DNA from: Longispora albida DSM 44784
Lineage (GTDB): Bacteria > Actinomycetota > Actinomycetes > Mycobacteriales > Micromonosporaceae
Assembly: GCF_000379825.1 (NCBI RefSeq)
Contig: NZ_KB903837.1
Span: forward strand, 343,194 to 378,202
DNA length: 35,009 bases
Direction: 5' to 3'
Positions 31,656 through 35,009 of the stretch are shown here, in pieces. The stretch's first letter is position 1. Each line of letters opens with the position of its first letter. A model generated the notes under the pieces. It was not told where the DNA came from, did no database searches, and saw nothing but the letters and a program-made list of their open reading frames with translations. Position numbers and translations under genes: made by a program.

Positions 31656-32816
31656 TCAGGAGCCGCCCGGCTCCTTGGCGAGGCCGAGGTACATCGTGCC
31701 CGGGTAGGTCGGGTTGAACGCGATCGCGGTGATCTCGTGCTCGTTGTTGTGCGTCTTGGTGACCTGGCCGGTCGAGGCCGAGTACTTGAACAGGTCGGTG
31801 CCGTAGGCGTTGTACGGGGTGCCGTACACGAACCACAGGTCGGTGCTGTTCGAGGCGCTCGGCCAGAGCTGGAGGCCGTTGGTCAGCAGGACACTCGCGC
31901 TGCTCTCCACGATCGGCGTGAAGCTCTGGCCGCCGTTGGTGGAGCGGTACAGGTGCCGGCCGTTGCCGTTGGTGTGGGCGTCGGCCTGGTCGATGTCGAT
32001 GGCCATCGCGTAGAAGACGTTGCTGTTGTACGGGGAGCCGACCACCGTCATCACGGTGGCGCCGAACCCGCCGGGGGTGAGGTCCAGGCCGGTCGAGGAG
32101 GTCCAGCTGCCGCCGCCGTCGTAGGTGACGAAGGCGCCCTTGCCGGTACCGACCACGGCGTGCCACGGGTTCTTCGGGTCGATGGCGGTGTCGTAGACGT
32201 CGTAGGCGTTCACGCCGGGCGGCGTGCTGCCGGTGATGGTCCAGGACGCGCCGCCGTTGTACGACTCGAAGAGCTGGCCGGCGTTGTCACCGAGCATCAC
32301 GTGCAGCCCGTCCGACGGGTCGACGCCGAGGCCGGTGATGCCGTCGGTGGTCGGGTCGGCCAGTGCGGTGACCGTGGTGCCGGAGACGCGGTAGATGCCG
32401 TGGGTGCCGGAGTCGGAGTACAGGTACGCCCGGCCGCCCTTGCCGGCGACTGCCTTGATGATCCAGCCGCCGGGCAGGGTCGCGATCGTGCTCCACGAGC
32501 AGCCGGCGTTCGTGGAACGCAGGACGGTGCTCGTCTGGACCAGCGTGACCGGGTCGGTGTACTCCCTGGTCGCGATGAGGGTGTTGGCGACGTCGAGCGC
32601 CACGAGCCCCCACGTGTACGTGATCGGCACGGACGACGTCGCGGTCGGGGTCAGGGTGGCGCCAGCGTTCTTCGTGTATGTGATGCCGGACGTGCCGGTG
32701 ATCGTCGAGCAGGTCGGGTTGTTCCACAGTGGAGCGGCGGTGGCCACTCCGGACGGGGCGAGCGCGACCGCGGTGACGGTGAGCGCCGCGGCGAACCCGG
32801 TGATGAGCTTACGCAT
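31656..32816 (-). CDS. Secreted beta-propeller protein with Asp-box/BNR repeats
   Basis: 386 residues. The signal peptide (1 to about 28) ends ...SGVATAAP. Asp-box-like S-x-D/N-x-G-x-x-W/F repeats occur as STNAGCSW, SYNGGASW, TYDGGGSW and STNGGQSF, spaced as in sialidase/VPS10-type propellers. The sialidase catalytic Arg triad is not apparent, so it is probably a binding or structural propeller rather than an enzyme. Single-gene unit with a downstream hairpin. Its upstream 187 bases include a TATGTACATA palindrome. Confidence 0.8.
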   Translation of the reverse strand: MRKLITGFAAALTVTAVALAPSGVATAAPLWNNPTCSTITGTSGITYTKNAGATLTPTATSSVPITYTWGLVALDVANTLIATREYTDPVTLVQTSTVLRSTNAGCSWSTIATLPGGWIIKAVAGKGGRAYLYSDSGTHGIYRVSGTTVTALADPTTDGITGLGVDPSDGLHVMLGDNAGQLFESYNGGASWTITGSTPPGVNAYDVYDTAIDPKNPWHAVVGTGKGAFVTYDGGGSWTSSTGLDLTPGGFGATVMTVVGSPYNSNVFYAMAIDIDQADAHTNGNGRHLYRSTNGGQSFTPIVESSASVLLTNGLQLWPSASNSTDLWFVYGTPYNAYGTDLFKYSASTGQVTKTHNNEHEITAIAFNPTYPGTMYLGLAKEPGGS

Positions 32817-32818
32817 TT

Positions 32819-32828
32819 ATGTACATAC
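32819..32828. promoter_or_regulatory. TATGTACATA palindrome upstream of secreted propeller gene
   Basis: A perfect 10-bp palindrome three bases before the ATG on the minus strand, in an AT-rich patch. The GGGG of the upstream leader is too far away to be a good ribosome site. It may be an operator or chance. The rest of 32829-33003 shows nothing recognisable. Confidence 0.25.
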
Positions 32829-33003
32829 CCCTTGGTGGGCGTTGGATGACGCCGCTCAGTATCAACTGCGTTAAGCAATCATTCCTAGAACGCCGGGGTG
32901 TGAACGATCTCAAGTGGACAGTCGGGAACTCTAACCGGATATCCCGGACGGTCGATGATCCGGGCAGGCAGTTCTAGATGACCTCCACCCGGGCGTCCGT
33001 GGG

Positions 33004-33300
33004 CTAGCCGGTGGCCTCGCGTGCCCTGACCTCCGCCTCCGCGAGGTCGATAGCGCGCGTGATGCGGGCGTAGACGATCTCGGCCAGCACGGCGATCGCT
33101 GCCAGCACGCCCAGCGCGGTCCACACCGGCCAGCCGTCGGCCACGAGAGCTGTGACGCCGGCCACGATCGCGGCGAAGACGAGATAGCAGGCCCATCCGA
33201 CCTTGCGGACCCTGCGCATCATCCGGCGGCCGAGGTCGATGTCGGCCAGGATCTCCGGGGCGGGGCGATCGTCGTTGGAGTCGATCCTGATGTGAGTCAT
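33004..33300 (-). CDS. Small two-helix membrane protein
   Basis: About 98 residues from ATG 33300 (ATG 33324 is also in frame). Two membrane segments (VGWACYLVFAAIVAGVTALV and WTALGVLAAIAVLAEIVYA) lie between a hydrophilic N-terminus rich in Asp/Arg and a charged amphipathic C-terminus. Not recognised. Neither start has a Shine-Dalgarno. Confidence 0.6.
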   Translation of the reverse strand: MTHIRIDSNDDRPAPEILADIDLGRRMMRRVRKVGWACYLVFAAIVAGVTALVADGWPVWTALGVLAAIAVLAEIVYARITRAIDLAEAEVRAREATG

Positions 33301-33418
33301 GGGATCAGTATGGAAAATCATCAATGTGTACGCCAGGCGAGGGTCCCGGATGAGACAGGCAGCCCGGCGTTGACGTCCTGTTGATCTCGTACTGACGCCT
33401 GCCCGGCACGCTGCTCAC

Positions 33419-34108
33419 ATGATCGACCGCACGCTTGCCTCCGCCCGCCCCGACGTCACAGACATGGTGCTCGTGCACCGGGTGTTCCGCCGGGAGTTCG
33501 CACTGGCACCCCGGCTCGTCCGCGAGTGCCAGCCCGGCGACACGGCCCGGGCCGCCGAGCTCACCATCCACATCGAAGCCATGCTGCGCGGCCTGCACCA
33601 CCATCACCACGTCGAGGACAAGCTGCTCTGGCCGAAGCTCCGCCAGCGGGTCCGGGTCGACGGGCTGGTGATCGACCGCATGACCGAGCAGCACCACCGG
33701 ATCGCCGCAGCCATCACCGACATCGCCGGGCCGCTGGCCGCGTGGCGGATCGGTGCCGGCCTCGCCAGGCGCGCCGAGCTGGCGTACCGGCTCGACGAGC
33801 TGGCCATCGTCCTCACCGAGCACCTCGACGACGAGGAGGAGTTCATCCTGCCGCTGGCCGCCGAGTTCCTGACGGTCGCGGAGTGGGCCGAGCTGGGCCG
33901 TTCCGGAATGGCCGGCCAGCCGCTCAGCCGGGTACTCATGGCCACGGGCCGCATCCTCGAGGACGCCAGCCCGTCGGAGCAGGCCACGTTCCTCGGGCGC
34001 CTGCCGCTGCTGGTCCGGCTGGCCTGGTACGCGGCCGGCGCCCGGAGGTACCGGCGCGCGACCGCCCGGCTCCGGCAGGGCCCGGCCCAGGGTGCCGGTG
34101 CCCGGTGA
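33419..34108 (+). CDS. Hemerythrin HHE-domain protein
   Basis: 229 residues. A four-helix hemerythrin fold is indicated by His20 (VLVHRVFRREF), the five-His run 60-64 followed by Glu66/Asp67 (HHHHHVEDKLLWP), EQHHRIAAAI and EHLDDEEEFILPLA. These would hold a di-iron centre that binds O2, NO or peroxide. A basic C-terminal tail follows. Its stop overlaps the cupin gene start as GTGA (34105-34108). The pair suggests oxygen or thiol chemistry. Confidence 0.9.
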   Translation: MIDRTLASARPDVTDMVLVHRVFRREFALAPRLVRECQPGDTARAAELTIHIEAMLRGLHHHHHVEDKLLWPKLRQRVRVDGLVIDRMTEQHHRIAAAITDIAGPLAAWRIGAGLARRAELAYRLDELAIVLTEHLDDEEEFILPLAAEFLTVAEWAELGRSGMAGQPLSRVLMATGRILEDASPSEQATFLGRLPLLVRLAWYAAGARRYRRATARLRQGPAQGAGAR

Positions 34109-34671
34109 ACGTCCAGGAACTCTGTGCCGATCTCGACCGGTACGCCCGCGACGGTGTCCTCTGTGCCCATACGGCCGCCGACCTGCTCCGCCGCCGCATC
34201 GCGAGCGGCATCGACCTCGACCCGGAACTGTGCGCCGGCGAGACGGACGGCTACTCCGCCCGCCTCCTGCACGCGACCCCGGCCTGCTCCGTGCTCGCGC
34301 TGACCTGGCTCCCCGGCCAGATGACGCCGATACACGACCACATCTCGTGGTGCGTCGTCGGCGTACTGGCCGGCGCCGAACTCGACGAGTCCTTCCAGCT
34401 GTGGCGGATCGGCGGCCGCCGCGTCCTCGTACCAGCCGGGCAGACCACCAGCACCGCCGGCCGCGTCACCGTCCTCGAACCACCCGACGAGGACATCCAC
34501 CGGGTGTCCAACCCCGGCCGCGTACCAGCCGTATCCCTGCACATCTACGGTGCCGACATCCGGCACAACGGCAACAGCTCGATCAACCGGGTCTTCGGCG
34601 AGCCCATCGCGGCCGAACCCCCGCCCGGAGCCCGCCAGATCCACTGGCGCACCGAACGCCGGGCCGCCTGA
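34105..34671 (+). CDS. Cysteine dioxygenase-type cupin
   Basis: 188 residues from GTG 34105, overlapping the hemerythrin stop. The cupin iron ligands are His77 and His79 (PIHDHISWCV) and His132 (EDIHRVSN), with SLHIYG (His146) conserved as in thiol dioxygenases. The family oxidises cysteine, 3-mercaptopropionate or related thiols to sulfinates with Fe(II) and O2; the exact thiol is not settled by sequence. An O2-binding hemerythrin made with an O2-using enzyme is a sensible pairing. Confidence 0.88.
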   Translation: MNVQELCADLDRYARDGVLCAHTAADLLRRRIASGIDLDPELCAGETDGYSARLLHATPACSVLALTWLPGQMTPIHDHISWCVVGVLAGAELDESFQLWRIGGRRVLVPAGQTTSTAGRVTVLEPPDEDIHRVSNPGRVPAVSLHIYGADIRHNGNSSINRVFGEPIAAEPPPGARQIHWRTERRAA

Positions 34672-34688
34672 CGGCGCTTGGCGTTCCT

Positions 34689-34719
34689 GGCCGGCCCCGG
34701 AGCACCTGCCGGACCGGCC
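34689..34719 (+). terminator. Possible hairpin after cysteine dioxygenase gene
   Basis: GGCCGG (34689-34694) and CCGGCC (34714-34719) flank an inner CCGG/CCGG helix. It lies just after the gene, before the insertion element. No T run. Confidence 0.35.
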
Positions 34720-34724
34720 CTAGA

Positions 34725-35009
34725 TGTTCTGTCCATGGACGTTGGTGATGTGGGGTCTTGAAAGGGTGAGGGCCTGCCGGTTAGGTGTGGAGCTACCAAG
34801 TCAGCCGCACCCGAGCCGGAAGGCCCTCGATGGTCCACCGTAATGCACCCTTGTCCGAGACGGGCAGGCTGCGTCTTGCCCGTTGCGTTGTTGATGATCA
34901 GTGGCCGTTGCGCCGTGCCGCGGAGCGGTTCCAGGTGTCGGCGACGACCGCGGCGCGGTGGGCCGGCCGGTATCGCGAGCTCGGTGAGGCGGGGATGGCC
35001 GACCGGTCC
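34725..35009 (+). mobile_element. Left end of an IS481-type insertion sequence (truncated by window)
   Basis: The element appears to begin with TGTTCTGTCC at 34725, one base after a CTAG at 34720-34723. IS481-family elements insert at CTAG-like targets and start with TGT. The boundary is inferred, since the right end lies outside the window. Confidence 0.55.
34830..35009 (+). CDS. IS481-family transposase, 5' part
   Basis: The first 60 codons only; the reading frame runs off the window. The N-terminal sequence (SETGRLRLARCVVDDQWPLR, then RAAERFQVSATTAARWAGRY and GEAGMADRS) is the HTH segment of IS481-type transposases. The DDE catalytic domain would follow. The complete gene would be about 310-330 residues. 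Confidence 0.85.
   Translation, partial: MVHRNAPLSETGRLRLARCVVDDQWPLRRAAERFQVSATTAARWAGRYRELGEAGMADRS

Noticed and set aside
30675-32849. Plus-strand open frame of 724 codons
   Set aside because: It runs opposite the STAS gene and the signal-peptide-bearing Asp-box gene; Arg/Gly/Val-rich without motifs.
1-35009. CRISPR array, prophage, integrase or large biosynthetic gene cluster
   Set aside because: No regularly spaced repeats, phage structural genes, integrase, PKS/NRPS or RiPP maturation enzymes were seen. The ABC exporter and SRPBCC protein alone are not evidence of a cluster.

Overview
The window is high-GC DNA with GTG starts, ATGA/GTGA gene overlaps and strong third-position GC bias, typical of a soil actinomycete. 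Streptosporangiales or Streptomyces-like bacteria fit the gene families, but genus is not resolvable by eye. It looks like a chromosomal accessory region made of many short, independent operons. I see no phage, CRISPR array or large biosynthetic cluster. An IS481-type transposase starts at the right edge.

Layout. 21-1054: TetR regulator divergent from a small membrane protein, with an inverted-repeat operator between them. 1055-1425: no convincing gene. 1426-5807: a LuxR-type regulator that has lost its P-loop, divergent from a two-gene ABC exporter that ends in a perfect 18-bp hairpin. 6022-8312: an unrecognised HTH protein and a GNAT acetyltransferase. 8330-10749: quinone-oxidoreductase-like MDR enzyme divergent from a TetR regulator across three copies of CTTAC-N3-GTAAG, then a convergent SDR. 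10787-13752: minus-strand cluster of envelope genes (SRPBCC, GlsB/YeaQ, AI-2E-type permease, YihY). 13892-16699: a small membrane protein, then a minus-strand operon of membrane protein, histidine kinase and response regulator.

16851-17964: a tRNA cluster holding a serine-type tRNA-like gene with a broken anticodon arm, tRNA-Trp(CCA), tRNA-Ser(GCU), tRNA-Arg(ACG) and tRNA-Ser(CGA). Embedded in it is a complete small transcription unit (promoter, Shine-Dalgarno, 57-codon Ser/Trp-rich ORF, terminator). This is the most unusual part of the window.

17983-22654: secreted zinc metalloprotease, then a membrane-anchored PLD-like protein overlapping a lysine 2,3-aminomutase-family radical SAM gene whose real start appears to be a non-AUG codon. 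22669-27808: SNF2 helicase divergent from a HelD-type RNA polymerase recycling helicase, with a 17-bp tandem repeat between them, then a dienelactone-hydrolase-like enzyme. 27812-30495: stress-type SDR, divergent from an overlapping PfkB kinase-SurE phosphatase pair. 30585-33300: small hypotheticals, a STAS protein and a secreted Asp-box protein. 33419-34671: hemerythrin overlapping a cysteine-dioxygenase-like cupin. 34725-end: IS481 left end.

Functional themes are regulated small-molecule export or detoxification, envelope stress, transcription-complex clearance and redox/thiol metabolism. All functions are inferred from sequence motifs and family resemblance; no searches were run.
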